A stretch of DNA of 64,000 nt from assembly GCF_004348315.1 (NCBI RefSeq), contig NZ_SMKC01000006.1, positions 1 to 64,000 on the forward strand, in the 5' to 3' direction. Origin of the DNA: Streptomyces sp. 8K308. GTDB lineage: Bacteria > Actinomycetota > Actinomycetes > Streptomycetales > Streptomycetaceae. The notes beneath the pieces were generated by a model. It worked only from the letters and a program-made list of their open reading frames with translations. It did no database searches and was not told the DNA's origin. A program made the position numbers and the translations under genes. Below are positions 41,425-51,005 of the stretch, one piece after another (the stretch's first letter is position 1; each line of letters begins with the position of its first letter).

Positions 41425-42015
41425 ATGAACGGCACGCGCCCTTCGCGCCGGTCCGACACCCGGCAGCGCATCCAGGAGGTCGCCCTGGAACTCTTCGCCG
41501 AGCAGGGCTACGAGAAGACCTCACTGCGCGAGATCGCCGAGCGCCTCGATGTCACCAAGGCCGCGCTGTACTACCACTTCAAGACCAAGGAAGACATCAT
41601 CAGCAGCATCTTCGAGGACCTGACCAGGCCCGTCGACGAGCTGATCGGCTGGGCGCGCGAGCAGCCCCGCACGCTGGAGACCAAGCACGAGGTCCTGCGC
41701 CGCTACGGCGCGAACCTGGCCGCCGCACAACCGCTCTTCCGCTTCATGCACGAGAACCAGGCCACCGTGCGCGACCTCCAGATCCGCGACGCCCTCAAGG
41801 TACGGATGGGCGACATGCTCGGCCTGCTCGTCCCCGAGGGCGCCCCGCTCCCCGCCCGGCTCCGCGCCGTCACCGCCTTCATGAGCCTGCACGCCGCCGT
41901 CTTCGCCCTCGACGCGCTCGACGTGGTCGACGCCACGGTCGACGAACGCCTCGCCACCGCCCTCGAACTCGCCAACGAACTGATCGAGTCGGCCGACGCC
42001 CTCGCGACGAACTGA
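41425..42015 (+). CDS. TetR-family repressor
   Basis: 196 aa. HTH: RQRIQEVALELFAEQGYEKT, SLREIAERLDVTKAALYYHF. The ligand domain is helical. ATG 41425 follows GGGAGCAGAACG. The shared operators indicate that it represses both itself and the DHA2 exporter, released by an exporter substrate. Confidence 0.9.
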   Translation: MNGTRPSRRSDTRQRIQEVALELFAEQGYEKTSLREIAERLDVTKAALYYHFKTKEDIISSIFEDLTRPVDELIGWAREQPRTLETKHEVLRRYGANLAAAQPLFRFMHENQATVRDLQIRDALKVRMGDMLGLLVPEGAPLPARLRAVTAFMSLHAAVFALDALDVVDATVDERLATALELANELIESADALATN

Positions 42016-42101
42016 CCGCCGCGCTCGCCGACGCCGTCTTGACCTTCACGCCGGCGGCAGGGTGAACGCTCGCTCCCTCCCCGCCCGCGCGGCCTGAACC
42101 G

Positions 42102-42905
42102 TCACCGGGTGACCGGCGGAGCCGGCGGGAGCGTCCCGAAGTCGAGGGCGACACGGGCGGCGACGGAGCGGGGCCCGTGCCGCAGCGCCCATGCGAGAAC
42201 CTTGTAGCGCCGGCTCGGAATGCTGGTGATCCTGCCCGCGCGCAGGTCACGGAGCGCGTCGCGGACGAGCCGCTCGGCGGACAGCCAGCGCCAGTCGGGC
42301 GTGGTCGAGTCGGGGATTCCCGCCCTCGCGTTGAACTCCGTGCGGGTGTCCCCGGGCAGAAGCGCCATCAGGCGGACTCCGCTGCGCCTGACCCGCGCGC
42401 TGTAGGCCAGGGACTCGGTCGCCGCCAGCAGGTACGCCTGGCTGGCGCCATAGGTGGAGTCGAGCCAGGCGGGACCGAGCGCGGCGACCGATGACACGTT
42501 GACGATCTCCCCGCTCCCCCGGCCGCCCATCGCGCGCAGGGCGTGCAGCGTGAGCTCCAGCTTCGACCGGGCGTTGATGTCGAGGAGATACTCCTCCCGC
42601 TCGAAGGTGTTCGACGTGGTGGGCACGGAGTACCCCATTCCGGCCGCGTTGATGAGCAGGTCGACGGGCGTCGCCTGATCGGTGAGCCGGTCGATGACGC
42701 GCCGCCGGTCGGCGGGCACGGTCAGGTCGGCGGCGATCACCTCGGCCTCCGTCGCGTGGTGGTCGCGGAGTTCCCCGGCGAAGGCGTCCAGGATCGCCGC
42801 CGAACGTGCGACGAGGACCAGTCGGTGTCCCCCTTGGGCGGCGAGGTGCCGAGCGAACGCACGCCCGATTCCGGCGCTGGCCCCCGTGACCAGTGCGATC
42901 CGCAT
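42102..42905 (-). CDS. SDR-family protein with altered catalytic motif
   Basis: 267 aa. Cofactor loop VTGASAGIGRAFARHL, NAAG in INAAGMGY, Ser in NVSSVAALGP. The catalytic tetrad residue is changed: the helix reads STYGASQAYLLA, so YxxxK has become YxxxQ (codon CAG at about 42440). The Lys binds the ribose and lowers the Tyr pKa, so activity should be poor or different. RBS GGAGGAGAGG before ATG 42905. Confidence 0.85.
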   Translation of the reverse strand: MRIALVTGASAGIGRAFARHLAAQGGHRLVLVARSAAILDAFAGELRDHHATEAEVIAADLTVPADRRRVIDRLTDQATPVDLLINAAGMGYSVPTTSNTFEREEYLLDINARSKLELTLHALRAMGGRGSGEIVNVSSVAALGPAWLDSTYGASQAYLLAATESLAYSARVRRSGVRLMALLPGDTRTEFNARAGIPDSTTPDWRWLSAERLVRDALRDLRAGRITSIPSRRYKVLAWALRHGPRSVAARVALDFGTLPPAPPVTR

Positions 42906-42986
42906 ATCGGCCTCTCCTCCGGGCGACACCCGTAACGGAACGTATCATCGTGACCACCCAGAGCACCCTGCGGGTGATCGGCCGAC

Positions 42987-43250
42987 TCAGGCGGCCAGGT
43001 GCCAGGAGATCGTCGAGTCGTTCGCGGCCAGCGCCGCCAGCAGGGCCAGGTCGGCGGCGCCGAGCGCCGCGCCGGCCAGCGCGCGGCCTGGCCGCCCCGT
43101 CCCGCCGGTCAGCGCCAGCGCCCCGAGCTCCAGCGCCAGCGGGCCGAGCACGATGTTGAACACCAACAGGCCGACCAGGCCGCAGACGAACGACCACAGG
43201 GCCATCGAGTCGGCGGTCTCGACGTCCCGCGCCACATCCCGGGTGCTCAT
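42987..43250 (-). CDS. Small DUF4190-like membrane protein
   Basis: 87 aa. Two hydrophobic segments: MALWSFVCGLVGLLVFNIVL with GPLALELGALALTGGTGRPG, and AGAALGAADLALLAALAAN. The GxxGxxxxNIVLGPLA turn resembles DUF4190 proteins. It lies downstream of the ABC pair on the same strand only if transcription passes the 97-base gap. Start ATG 43250 has a purine-rich leader but no perfect ribosome site. Confidence 0.6.
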   Translation of the reverse strand: MSTRDVARDVETADSMALWSFVCGLVGLLVFNIVLGPLALELGALALTGGTGRPGRALAGAALGAADLALLAALAANDSTISWHLAA

Positions 43251-43347
43251 CGCCGCGCCCCCGCCCCGGCGCGCCGCCGCTCCCCGACCGCGAGAACCAC
43301 GAGCACACCCGAGCAGGGCGTCAGGGCTTGAACACCGACGTCGCGGC

Positions 43348-45063
43348 TCACTCCCGCGCCGCCGGTGCCAGGGAGATGTGCCAGTAGTCGGCGTAGTCGC
43401 CACCCAGGCGCAGCAGCTCGTCGTGGCTGCCCGCCGCCACGATTCGGCCGCCGTCCAGGAAGACGACGCGGTCGGCGCGGCGCACGGTGCGCATCCGGTG
43501 CGCGACCATCACCACCGTCCGGCCCGCCATCAGGCGCTCGACCCCCTCGTGGACGGCCGCCTCGTTCACCGGGTCGAGCGCGGAGGTCACCTCGTCGAGC
43601 AGCACGATGGGCGCGTTCTTCAGCAGGGCCCGCGCGATCGAGACGCGCTGGCGCTCGCCACCCGACAGCAGCGCCCCGCCCTCGCCGACGTTCGTCGCCC
43701 AGCCGCCGGGCAGGCGCTCGATCACCTCGTCAAGCCGGGCCGCCCTCGCCGCCGCCCGCACCTCGGCCTCGTCGGCGTCGGGGCGGCCGAGCCGCACGTT
43801 CTCCTCGATCGTGCCGTCGAAGAGGTAGACGTCCTGGAAGACGATCGCGACGCGTTCCATCAGCGCCTCGGTGCTGATCTCGCGCACGTCGACACCCCCC
43901 ACGCGCACCGCGCCCGCATGCACGTCGTGGAACCGGGCGAGCAGTTGCAGCAGGGTGGTCTTGCCCGCGCCCGACGGGCCGACGACGGCGAGCCGCTGCC
44001 CCTCGGGCACGGACAACGACAGCCCGTCGAGCACCGTGCGGCCCCCGTGCCGGAACACGACGGACGCGAACTCCAGGTCATGGCCCACCGGTTGGACCGG
44101 CTCCTGGGCCTCGGGCAGCGGCTCGGTGCGCAACACCGTGTCGAGTCTCGCCAGCACGGAGCGCGCGGCGCGGAGCTTGCCGGCCATGTCCGACAGCGAC
44201 AGCAGCGGGTCCGCGCAGCGCGCGGCGAGCACCAGGATCGCCAGCACCTCCGCCACACCGGTGTCACCGTCGAGCGCGAGGTGGGTACCGAGCACCAGGA
44301 GACCGGTGAACACCGCCTGGACCGTGAGCGTCAGGCCAAGCACGCCGGGCAGCGCCGCCAGCGTGGACCTGCGGGACGCGCGCTGGACCTCGCGCAGCGA
44401 CTCGTCGAGCAGCCGGAAGCGTTCGCCGGTACGACCGCCGGCGCGCAGCACCGGCTGGGCCTGGACGTACTCCATGACCCGCCCGGCTGCCTCGTGGTCG
44501 CGTTCGGCGCGCTCCGCGTCCTCGGCGGCCATCGAGCGTCCCGCCAGGGCCTGGATCAGCGCCACGACCGGCGCGGCGAGCAACGCGGCGAGCCCCATCC
44601 GCCAGTCGAAGGCGCACATCACGACGACGGTCGTCAGGGGCGTCACACAGGCCGCTACGAACGGCGCCAGCAGGTGCGCGATCACGCCCATCGCCTGCAG
44701 GACGCCGCCGCTGGCCAGGACGGACACCTCGCCGAGGCGGCCGGCGCCGTACCAGCCGATCGGCAGCCGGGCCAGATGGTCGCCGAGCCGGTGGTACATG
44801 CCGCGCAACAGCGTGCCCCCGACGCGGAAACCGGACAGGTCGCCGACGTAGCGCAGCGTCGCGTAGCCCGCGACCGCGGCCCCGAACGCGAGCAGCCAGG
44901 GCCAGGCATCCCCGGGGGTGTCCCCGAACAGTGCCCGCAGCACGGGCACCAGCAGCGCGTAGGACAGTCCCTCGGCCACCGAGGTCGCCGTCATCAGGGC
45001 CACGGTGCGACGCACCGGCCGGGCGTACTCAGGTCCCAGCACGCGCAGCAGCATGCGGATCAT
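43348..45063 (-). CDS. ABC exporter-type subunit, membrane plus ATPase (second gene)
   Basis: 571 aa. Six helices, then ATPase with Walker A VGPSGAGKTT, signature LLSGGERQRVSIARALL, Walker B IVLLDEVTSALDP. Half-transporter that pairs with the upstream gene (ATGA overlap at 45060-45063). Actinobacterial pairs of this kind next to an AraC gene resemble IrtAB/YbtPQ siderophore importers that use an exporter fold. Substrate here is inferred only. Confidence 0.88.
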   Translation of the reverse strand: MIRMLLRVLGPEYARPVRRTVALMTATSVAEGLSYALLVPVLRALFGDTPGDAWPWLLAFGAAVAGYATLRYVGDLSGFRVGGTLLRGMYHRLGDHLARLPIGWYGAGRLGEVSVLASGGVLQAMGVIAHLLAPFVAACVTPLTTVVVMCAFDWRMGLAALLAAPVVALIQALAGRSMAAEDAERAERDHEAAGRVMEYVQAQPVLRAGGRTGERFRLLDESLREVQRASRRSTLAALPGVLGLTLTVQAVFTGLLVLGTHLALDGDTGVAEVLAILVLAARCADPLLSLSDMAGKLRAARSVLARLDTVLRTEPLPEAQEPVQPVGHDLEFASVVFRHGGRTVLDGLSLSVPEGQRLAVVGPSGAGKTTLLQLLARFHDVHAGAVRVGGVDVREISTEALMERVAIVFQDVYLFDGTIEENVRLGRPDADEAEVRAAARAARLDEVIERLPGGWATNVGEGGALLSGGERQRVSIARALLKNAPIVLLDEVTSALDPVNEAAVHEGVERLMAGRTVVMVAHRMRTVRRADRVVFLDGGRIVAAGSHDELLRLGGDYADYWHISLAPAARE

Positions 45064-46886
45064 CGGGGCTCGTCTCCTCGGGGTGCGTCGTCGTCGGCTT
45101 GGGTCTCGTCGGCCACCGCGGACCGGTGGGATCGCCAGAAGGCGGCGAATCTCCCGTTCCGCGCCAGCAGTTCGGCGGGTCTGCCGCGCTCGACGATCGC
45201 CCCGTCGGCCAGCATCACGACGGTGTCGGCGTCCGCGACCGTCTCCAGGCGGTGGGCGATCACCAGCACCGTCCGATCGCCCGCCGGCGTCGCCAGGGCC
45301 CGGCGCACCGCCTGTTCGGTCCGCGGGTCGGCGAAGGAGGTCGCCTCGTCGAGGACCAGCACGGGCGCGTCGGCGAGCAGCGCGCGGGCGATCGCGATCC
45401 GCTGCGCCTCACCGCCGGAAAGACCGGCCTCCTCCCCGATCACCGTGTCGTAGCCGCGCGGCAGTTCGAGCACGCGCTCGTGGATCTGGGCGCGCCTGGC
45501 GGCGCGCACCACGGCGTCGCGGTCGGCGTGTGGGGCGGCCAGCGCGATGTTGTCCGCGACCGAGGCGCGCAGCAGGCGCACGTCCTGGAAGACGAAGGAG
45601 ACGTTCCGGTAGAGCTCCCGGCTGCCGAGCTCGCGCAGGTCGACACCGCCCAGGCGGATCGATCCCCGGGTCGGGTCGAAGAACCTCGGCAACAGTTTGA
45701 CCAGCGTTGACTTCCCGCTGCCCGACGGCCCGACGACCGCGGTGACCGTCCCCGGCTCGAGCACCAGATCGATCCCGCGCAGCACCTCGCGTCCGCCCTC
45801 GTAGCCGAACCAGACGTCACACAGCTCCACCCGGTGCCCCCGGGGCGCGACCGGTCGTGCGGGCTCCGGCAGCGGCGGCACCGCGAGCACGTCACGGATC
45901 CGGCCGACCGCGGCCCGGGCGGTCCGCAGGTCGTCGAAGCCATGGCCGAGGGCCGCCACCGGAGCGGTCAGGCCGAGGCCGAGCAGCAGGAAGGGCAGCA
46001 GGTCGGCCGGGGCCAGGCGGCCGGTCGTGATCAGCGTCGCACCGCCGATGAGCACGACCAGCAGCACGAACGGCGGCGACAGCGCCGTCTGCATCCCCGC
46101 GGCGACGCCGGAGACGCCACGCACCCACCGGTGGAAGGTGTCGACGAAGGCGTCCGCGGCCGTGCGGAACTCTCGGTGGGCTCGCCCGGCGCCGCCGAAC
46201 GCCTTGACCACCGAGATGCCCTGCACGAACTCGACCACGGAGTGCGAGATCCGGCCCATGGCGGCGTCGAACTCGGTCTGCTCCCGCTGCCTGGCCGGGG
46301 TCATCAGCAGCGGGACCAGCGCCACCGCGAGCAGCATCGGGATCAGCGTGATCAGCGTCAGCCGCCAGTCGATGGTGACCAGGTAGGCCAGCGATACCAG
46401 CGGCACCACGAAAGCGGAGACGAGTTCGCCCGGGGTGTGGGCGATGACCGGGTGCACGGCGCTGACGTCGTCCCCCACCACCTTCGCCAGCTCGCCGGTC
46501 CTGCGGTGGGAGAACCAGCCGATCGGCACCCGCCCGAGCCGCGCGGCCAACTGCCGGCGGAACGCCAGTTGCACCCGGCCGTCGAGCAGGTGACCGACTC
46601 CGGACGACGCGGCCGTGAACAGCAGCCTGACCAGTAGACCGGCCGCGCCGGCGAGCACGACGGTCCAGACGTGCCCGCGATCGACCGGGCCGGGCGACAG
46701 CAGCGCGCGGCCCAGTTCGACGACCGCCAACAGCGGCGCAAGACCGGCGACGGCGCCGATCACCCGCAGGACGACGACGGCCGCGAAATCCCGTCCGTGG
46801 GGCCGCAACAGCCCCGCGACGCTCGGTCCCGTCGTCTCTCCGTGCGCGGCGTGCGGGCCAGGAGGACTCAGTGGGTCGTTCACCAT
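45060..46886 (-). CDS. ABC exporter-type subunit, membrane plus ATPase (first gene)
   Basis: 608 aa. Starts MVNDPLSPPG; six helices from VVLRVIGAVAGLAPLLAVVE on; ATPase with Walker A VGPSGSGKST, signature GLSGGEAQRIAIARALL, Walker B VLVLDEATSFADP. The residue after the Walker B Glu region (SFADP rather than SALDP) is unusual but not inactivating. Coupled to the second half-transporter. A long upstream reading frame is rejected because it runs antisense through the AraC gene. Confidence 0.88.
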   Translation of the reverse strand: MVNDPLSPPGPHAAHGETTGPSVAGLLRPHGRDFAAVVVLRVIGAVAGLAPLLAVVELGRALLSPGPVDRGHVWTVVLAGAAGLLVRLLFTAASSGVGHLLDGRVQLAFRRQLAARLGRVPIGWFSHRRTGELAKVVGDDVSAVHPVIAHTPGELVSAFVVPLVSLAYLVTIDWRLTLITLIPMLLAVALVPLLMTPARQREQTEFDAAMGRISHSVVEFVQGISVVKAFGGAGRAHREFRTAADAFVDTFHRWVRGVSGVAAGMQTALSPPFVLLVVLIGGATLITTGRLAPADLLPFLLLGLGLTAPVAALGHGFDDLRTARAAVGRIRDVLAVPPLPEPARPVAPRGHRVELCDVWFGYEGGREVLRGIDLVLEPGTVTAVVGPSGSGKSTLVKLLPRFFDPTRGSIRLGGVDLRELGSRELYRNVSFVFQDVRLLRASVADNIALAAPHADRDAVVRAARRAQIHERVLELPRGYDTVIGEEAGLSGGEAQRIAIARALLADAPVLVLDEATSFADPRTEQAVRRALATPAGDRTVLVIAHRLETVADADTVVMLADGAIVERGRPAELLARNGRFAAFWRSHRSAVADETQADDDAPRGDEPR

Positions 46887-46992
46887 GTGCCCACCGTCCG
46901 GGATCCGGCCGGGCCCGGTCTTGGACGAATGTCCGGGCGGGGCCACCCGGCTCTCCCCCGGGTCCGCCGAGTGCGGTTCGTAGCATGGGGTC

Positions 46993-47868
46993 ATGCGGCC
47001 CGCCAGAGAGAAGCCCGCCATGTTCGCCCTCGTGCCGCCGTCGCGCCCCAGCCGGCTGCGGGGCGTCAGCATGGCGGGCTTCCACGACCAGGGCCCGGAG
47101 CCGGTCGTCATGCGGGCGGTGCCGCATCCGGCGGTGAACCTCTCCTTCGACCTGAGCCCCGGCGCGCTCCTCGTCGACGGCGGGACCGGCAGCCGGCAGG
47201 GGAACCTCGTCGCCGGTCCCGCGCTCGGCGACCTGCGAGTGAGCGGCCGGGGCGTCGAGATCGTGCGGGTGCGGCTGTCGCCCGTCGTCGCGTACACCGT
47301 GCTGGGCACCTCCCCCGCGGAGGTGGCGGGCGCCCTGGTCGACCTCGACGAGCTGTGGGGCCGGGACACCGCACGGCTGTGGGAGCGGTTGCGGCAGGCC
47401 CGCTCGTGGCAGGACCGGTTCGCGCTGACGGACGACCTCGTCGCCCGTCGGTACGAGGCGGGACGCGAGGGCCGGTCCGTGCCCCACGAGGTGACCCGGG
47501 CCTGGGGCCTGATCGTCCGGAACGGTGGCCGGATCCGGGTGGAGGCGCTGGCGGCCGAGATCGGTTGGAGCCGCAAGCGCCTGTGGTCCAGGTTCCGGGC
47601 GCACATCGGCCTCACCCCGCACCGCGCGGCGAAGCTGGTCCGCTTCCACCACGCGGCCCACCGGCTGGCCGGCGGCCAGAGCCCCGCCCGTGCCGCGGCC
47701 GACTCCGGCTACTACGACCAGTCCCACCTCCACCGGGATGTGCGGGCGTTCACGGGGGACACACCGGTCGCCCTGGCCGGCGAGCCCCTCCTGGCGGTGG
47801 ACGACCTCGCCTGGCCGGCGGGGCCGCGTGACCGCGAGGCGTCACGCGCCATGCCGGCCCGCCGGTAG
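46993..47868 (+). CDS. AraC-family regulator
   Basis: 291 aa. N-terminal sensor (PHPAVNLSFDLSPGALLVDG) and C-terminal double HTH: RIRVEALAAEIGWSRKRLWS, RFRAHIGLTPHRAAKLVRFH, ARAAADSGYYDQSHLHRDVR. TAGCAT at 46981-46986 ends six bases before ATG, so the mRNA may be leaderless. Divergent from the ABC pair, its likely target. Confidence 0.88.
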   Translation: MRPAREKPAMFALVPPSRPSRLRGVSMAGFHDQGPEPVVMRAVPHPAVNLSFDLSPGALLVDGGTGSRQGNLVAGPALGDLRVSGRGVEIVRVRLSPVVAYTVLGTSPAEVAGALVDLDELWGRDTARLWERLRQARSWQDRFALTDDLVARRYEAGREGRSVPHEVTRAWGLIVRNGGRIRVEALAAEIGWSRKRLWSRFRAHIGLTPHRAAKLVRFHHAAHRLAGGQSPARAAADSGYYDQSHLHRDVRAFTGDTPVALAGEPLLAVDDLAWPAGPRDREASRAMPARR

Positions 47869-47883
47869 CCGGCGCCCATCTGT

Positions 47884-49737
47884 TCAACCGTCGAGGCCGG
47901 GATCGGGTGCCAGATGGGAGGCGGGAGCCCGAGACTCGCCGTGCGCCGGCGGCGCGGCGGCCGACGTGACCGGAGCCGGCTCTTCTCCGGCGTGCCAACG
48001 CCGGTCCGGCGCGGCGGCCGACGCGGCCGGTGCCGGCTCCTCTCCGGCGTGCAGACGCCGGCTCGCCAGGTCGGAGAGGGCGAGGCCGCCGGCCACCACC
48101 AGCACGCCGCCGACCACGTCCAGCAGGTAGTGGTTGGCGGTGCCCATGATGACGACCGTGGTCAGCAGCGGGTAGGCGAAGCCGGCCACCCGCAGCCAGC
48201 GGTACGGCGCGTGCCGCCACAGCATCACCGCACACCACAGGGACCAGCCCACGTGCAGCGACGGCATGGCCGCGTACGGGTTGGTGATGCCGGTGAGATG
48301 GCCGTAGCGCGGGTCGTTCAGGTCCTGCACGCCGTTGGCCGTGTCGATGTAGCCGAGGCCCGGCATCAGCCGGGGCGGAGCGAGCGGGTAGAGCCAGAAG
48401 CCGACGAGCCCGAGCAGCGTGGTGAACGCCAGCGCCCGGCGACCGGCCCGGTAGGCGGCCGGGTGGTTGACCAGCAGCCAGCCGAGGATGGTGAGCGGCA
48501 CCGCGAAGTGGAAGGTGGCGTAGGCGAAGTCCATCGCGTCGGCCAGCCAACCGACGTCCGCCACCGCCTGGTTGAGCGCGTACTCGACGTCGATCCGCAA
48601 CGCGCGCTCGAGATCGAGGAGTTGGTGGCCGTGCGCCTCGGCCGCCTCCCGGTCGCCCCTGGCCTGGCCGCGCACCCAGGAGTAGATGAAGTAGCCGACG
48701 CGGATCAGCAGCAGTTCGAGCAGCAGGTTCGGCCGGCTCGCCTGGCCGGCCCGCACCGGCCGCTCCCACAGCGGCGAGGAGCGCGGCAGGAAGCGGACGA
48801 CGCAGGCCGCCGCCAGGGCGGCGAGCAACGGGACGTTCTCGCCGATCGGGGCCAACGACTCCAACTTCGGCACCAGCGCGTCGCCGTCGAAGACCAGCGT
48901 GAGCCCCAACAGCACCGGCCAGACCGGGCGGTCGGCGGTGCGGCGCCCCACCCGGCCGGCGAGCGCGGCCACCAGCCACAGGTGGCCGGCGGCCCAGGCG
49001 ACCGGCGTGACGGCGAGGGTGGCGCAGCCCAGCACGGCGGCGGCGAGCAACGGCTGTTCGTCGCGCGCGAGGCGGGCCGCGCGGCGCAGCGCGAGGGCGC
49101 AGACGGCGGCGGTGAACAGCAGCAGGAGCGCGATCTCGGCCGGCCCGCGCTGGCCGAGGCGGAGGAGCGCGCCGTGCAGGGACTGGTTGGCGAGGGCGTC
49201 CGCCGCGACCCCGGACGACCAGGGGGCGTCCGAGCCGGCCACCCCGGCGAACGCGGCGCCGGCGACGAACGCGGCGCCGGCGGCGTAACCCGCGCCCCGC
49301 CGCCCGGTGAGCCACAGCAGCGCGCCGAACAGCAGCAGCGCCGGCTGGAACACGGCGCCGAGGCCGACGAGTCCGCCGCCCCGCCGGCCGCCCCACAGCC
49401 AGCCGGCCAGCGTCAACACCACCGGCAGCGGCCCGGGATCGGCGAGCTCCCACGCCTCCCAGGCAGGGCGGGCGGCGGCGAGCAGCGTCAGCACCGCGGG
49501 CGCCACCCACCGCCCGCCGCCGGGCAGGGCGCGCGCCACCAGCAGCCCGAAGGCGAGCAGCAGCACCGTGCTGGCGACCAACTCCCCCACGGATTCTGGG
49601 GGTTGGTCGGCGGCGCGGGCCACGAGCCGCCAGCCCGTCGCCACGCCAGCCGACGCCCACCACAGGCCCGGGACCCACCAGGTCCCGGGCCGCTCCCGCG
49701 TGTCCGCGCCTTCGGCCACCCGCCGCCCCTGTGCCAT
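47884..49737 (-). CDS. GT87-like/PAP2-family bifunctional membrane protein
   Basis: 617 aa. The N-terminal half has many helices of the mannosyltransferase GT87 type. The C-terminal half is an AUR1-like PAP2 domain: FAYATFHFAVPLTILGW, PLAPPRLMPGLGYIDT, MPSLHVGWSLWCAVM with catalytic His, GTANHYLLDVVGG with the second His. A cytosolic tail of ~75 residues holds a duplicated HAGEEPAPxxSAAAP unit. The domain order is that of annotated bifunctional glycosyltransferase/phosphatase proteins of actinomycetes. Confidence 0.8.
   Translation of the reverse strand: MAQGRRVAEGADTRERPGTWWVPGLWWASAGVATGWRLVARAADQPPESVGELVASTVLLLAFGLLVARALPGGGRWVAPAVLTLLAAARPAWEAWELADPGPLPVVLTLAGWLWGGRRGGGLVGLGAVFQPALLLFGALLWLTGRRGAGYAAGAAFVAGAAFAGVAGSDAPWSSGVAADALANQSLHGALLRLGQRGPAEIALLLLFTAAVCALALRRAARLARDEQPLLAAAVLGCATLAVTPVAWAAGHLWLVAALAGRVGRRTADRPVWPVLLGLTLVFDGDALVPKLESLAPIGENVPLLAALAAACVVRFLPRSSPLWERPVRAGQASRPNLLLELLLIRVGYFIYSWVRGQARGDREAAEAHGHQLLDLERALRIDVEYALNQAVADVGWLADAMDFAYATFHFAVPLTILGWLLVNHPAAYRAGRRALAFTTLLGLVGFWLYPLAPPRLMPGLGYIDTANGVQDLNDPRYGHLTGITNPYAAMPSLHVGWSLWCAVMLWRHAPYRWLRVAGFAYPLLTTVVIMGTANHYLLDVVGGVLVVAGGLALSDLASRRLHAGEEPAPAASAAAPDRRWHAGEEPAPVTSAAAPPAHGESRAPASHLAPDPGLDG
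47951..48060. repeat. 57-bp tandem duplication in the PAP2 gene tail
   Basis: Two 53-base units (47951-48003, 48008-48060) with few differences and a 4-base spacer, period 57 = 19 codons. They encode the two copies of HAGEEPAP(A/V)(A/T)SAAAP. Confidence 0.8.
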
Positions 49738-49780
49738 GACCCGCCGATGTCGGCGGGATGAACAAACCGACGACAGAAAG

Positions 49781-51001
49781 CTACCGCTCGATTACCGCAC
49801 CTTCGGGAACGAACGCCGCGTGCCGGTCGGCGAACACCAGCTCGTTGAAGCGCTCGCCGATGCGGCGGTGGGTGGCGGCGTCCGGGTGCAGCCCATCGGG
49901 CAGCGGCAGTTCGGCGAAGTCGGCCTCGCCGTAGAGCTCGCGCCCGTCGAGGTGACGCAGGTGCGGGTCCCCGGCCGCGCGCCGCGCCACGATCCCGGCC
50001 AGCTCGTCCCTGATGACGCCGAGCGTCAGCTTCCCGGCGGCGCGCTCGGCGGGGTCGCCGGTGGCCACGAACCGCAGCCGGCCGGCGGCGAGGGCGTCAA
50101 GGTCGAAGGCGCCGGGCCCCGGGGTCTCCTCGTGGAGGGGGCAGTGGAGGGGCGAGACGACGAGCAGCGGAGTGTCGGGGTGGCCCTCGCGGATCGTGTC
50201 GAGGAAGCCGTGGACGGCCGGTCCGAAGGCGCGCAGCCGCATCAGGTCGGCGTTGACCAGGTTGATGCCGATCTTGACGCTGATCAGGTCGGCCGGGGTG
50301 TCCCGGATCGCGCGGGCGGTGAACTGGTCGAGCAGGGCGCCGCCGCCGAAGCCGAGGTTGATCAGCTCCACTCCGCCGAGCGCGGCGGCGATCGCCGGCC
50401 AGGTGGTGGTCGGGCCCGCGGCGTCCGAGCCCTGGCTGATGGAGCTGCCGTGGTGCAGCCACACCGGGCGCCCGCGCGCCGGCGCCGGCTCGACGGGGGC
50501 ATCGGTGCGCAGCGCGACCAGCTCGGTGGTCTCGTTGTGCGGCAGCCAGATCTCGACGTCCTTGGCCTTGGCGCGACCGGGCAGCTCGGCGAAGCGGAGG
50601 GTCGCGACCGGTCCCGGCTCCTTCGTCGCGGTCCCGGTGGCCAGGTCGACGGTCAGGACGTCCCCGCCGGTGGCGGTGGCCCGCCCGGCGGGGCGGCCGT
50701 CGACGAGCAGCTCGTAGACACCGTCCGGGCGCGGCGGGGCGCCGACATAGACCCGCCTGGTGGGCAGCGTGTCCAGCTCGACGACGGTGGCCCGGGTGCG
50801 GAACGCCAGCCGCACGCCGGACGGCTGGGACTCGGCCATGGCGAGCTGGCCGTCGGCGCACTGGGCGCGGGCCGCGGCGGGCAGCCGGTGCGGCAGCAAG
50901 CCGCGCCCGGTCGGCTCCAGGTCGAGGGCGCCGCGCAGCAGTTCGGCGGTGATGGGAGTGGTGAGGGTTGTGAGGGTGGCGAGATGCGCGGCGTCGTTCA
51001 T
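49781..51001 (-). CDS. SGNH/GDSL-type hydrolase
   Basis: 406 aa. A jelly-roll-like N-terminal domain (~180 residues) precedes an SGNH domain: block I LHHGSSISQG, block II NLGFGGGALL, block III KIGINL, block V LPDGLHPDAATH. No signal peptide, so cytosolic. GSSIS replaces the usual GDS but the Ser nucleophile is present. Four bases after the TetR gene in the same direction. Probably an esterase acting on an acylated sugar or toxin. Confidence 0.82.
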   Translation of the reverse strand: MNDAAHLATLTTLTTPITAELLRGALDLEPTGRGLLPHRLPAAARAQCADGQLAMAESQPSGVRLAFRTRATVVELDTLPTRRVYVGAPPRPDGVYELLVDGRPAGRATATGGDVLTVDLATGTATKEPGPVATLRFAELPGRAKAKDVEIWLPHNETTELVALRTDAPVEPAPARGRPVWLHHGSSISQGSDAAGPTTTWPAIAAALGGVELINLGFGGGALLDQFTARAIRDTPADLISVKIGINLVNADLMRLRAFGPAVHGFLDTIREGHPDTPLLVVSPLHCPLHEETPGPGAFDLDALAAGRLRFVATGDPAERAAGKLTLGVIRDELAGIVARRAAGDPHLRHLDGRELYGEADFAELPLPDGLHPDAATHRRIGERFNELVFADRHAAFVPEGAVIER

Positions 51002-51005
51002 GTCG

